From NCBI GenBank assembly GCA_003517725.1, contig DOZZ01000141.1:6333-12942 (forward strand): a DNA stretch of 6,610 nucleotides, written 5' to 3'. How positions within the stretch are numbered: position 1 is the stretch's first letter; each line of letters begins with the position of its first letter. This document shows, one piece after another, positions 6,494 to 6,610 of this stretch. The position numbers and the translations under genes were made by a program. Origin of the DNA: Bryobacterales bacterium. GTDB taxonomy: Bacteria; Acidobacteriota; Terriglobia; Bryobacterales; Bryobacteraceae. The notes below the pieces were generated by a model. It did not search any database. It worked only from the letters and a program-made list of their open reading frames with translations, and was not told the origin of the DNA.

Positions 6494-6610
6494 GGTCTTT
6501 TTCGGGACGGGTCTTTTTCGGGACGGTCTTTTTCGGGACAGCCTGAAGTGCATTGGGGTCTTTTTCGGGACAGCCTGAAGTGCATTGGGGGGTCTTTTTC
6601 GGGGGGTCTT
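6494..6610. repeat. Cluster of GGTCTTTTTCGGGAC direct repeats, running off the window
   Basis: GGTCTTTTTCGGGAC occurs intact at 6494-6508, 6510-6524, 6525-6539 and 6557-6571. It recurs as GGTCTTTTTCGGG at 6591-6603, and a sixth copy starts at 6605 and is cut by the window end. Start-to-start spacings are 16, 15, 32, 34 and 14 bases. The two longer spacings arise because a second module, AGCCTGAAGTGCATTGG, follows the copies at 6525 and 6557, making two identical 32-base units head to tail (6525-6556 and 6557-6588). Since the spacings are not multiples of three, the repeat is organised at DNA level and is not a protein repeat. All copies face the same way, unlike a CRISPR or an inverted-repeat mobile element. 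Its function is unknown. Such repeats commonly break assemblies, so this may be a contig end with a collapsed copy number. Confidence 0.9.

Noticed and set aside
6494..6610. CRISPR array
   Set aside because: The repeats are about 15 bases, sometimes directly abutting, the longer gaps carry the same sequence instead of unique spacers, and no cas gene is present.

Overview
This is a GC-rich bacterial segment with three full-length protein genes, one truncated gene at the left edge, and a repeat-bearing non-core tail at the right edge. The gene style points to an Acidobacteriota genome, probably of the Solibacter/Bryobacter type. The clues are a large Oar-like receptor with an N-terminal carboxypeptidase-regulatory-like domain and the C-terminal signature usual in that group, strong G/C at wobble positions, and weak Shine-Dalgarno sequences. 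The lineage is an inference from protein style, not a measured phylogeny.

Layout, left to right. Positions 1-311 (minus strand) hold the C-terminal half of a DUF4386-type membrane protein whose 5' half is missing. It abuts the stop codon of the next gene. Positions 312-3209 (minus) encode a 965-residue TonB-dependent-receptor-like outer membrane protein. Eighteen bases upstream, 3228-4490 (minus) encode a nucleotide-sugar 6-dehydrogenase that resembles GDP-mannose 6-dehydrogenase (AlgD) more than UDP-glucose dehydrogenase. A 40-base divergent intergenic region (4491-4530) separates it from dnaG (4531-6258, plus), the replication primase. The last 352 bases hold a perfect hairpin just after dnaG, a possible small minus-strand gene (6263-6490), and a direct-repeat cluster (6494-6610) that runs off the window.

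The minus-strand genes are tightly packed and could form one transcript (dehydrogenase, receptor, DUF4386 remnant). The dehydrogenase would supply a sugar-uronic acid for a surface polysaccharide and the receptor is an outer-membrane protein, so both may serve the cell surface, but no direct functional link is visible. dnaG is transcribed away from them. All three well-supported genes lack a clear Shine-Dalgarno. The two divergent ones have -10-like hexamers so close to their start codons that leaderless or nearly leaderless transcripts are possible.

I found no CRISPR array, RNA gene, complete mobile element, or convincing undescribed multi-gene system. The items most worth a second look are the repeat cluster with its adjoining small ORF, the beheaded DUF4386 gene, and the very compact divergent promoter.
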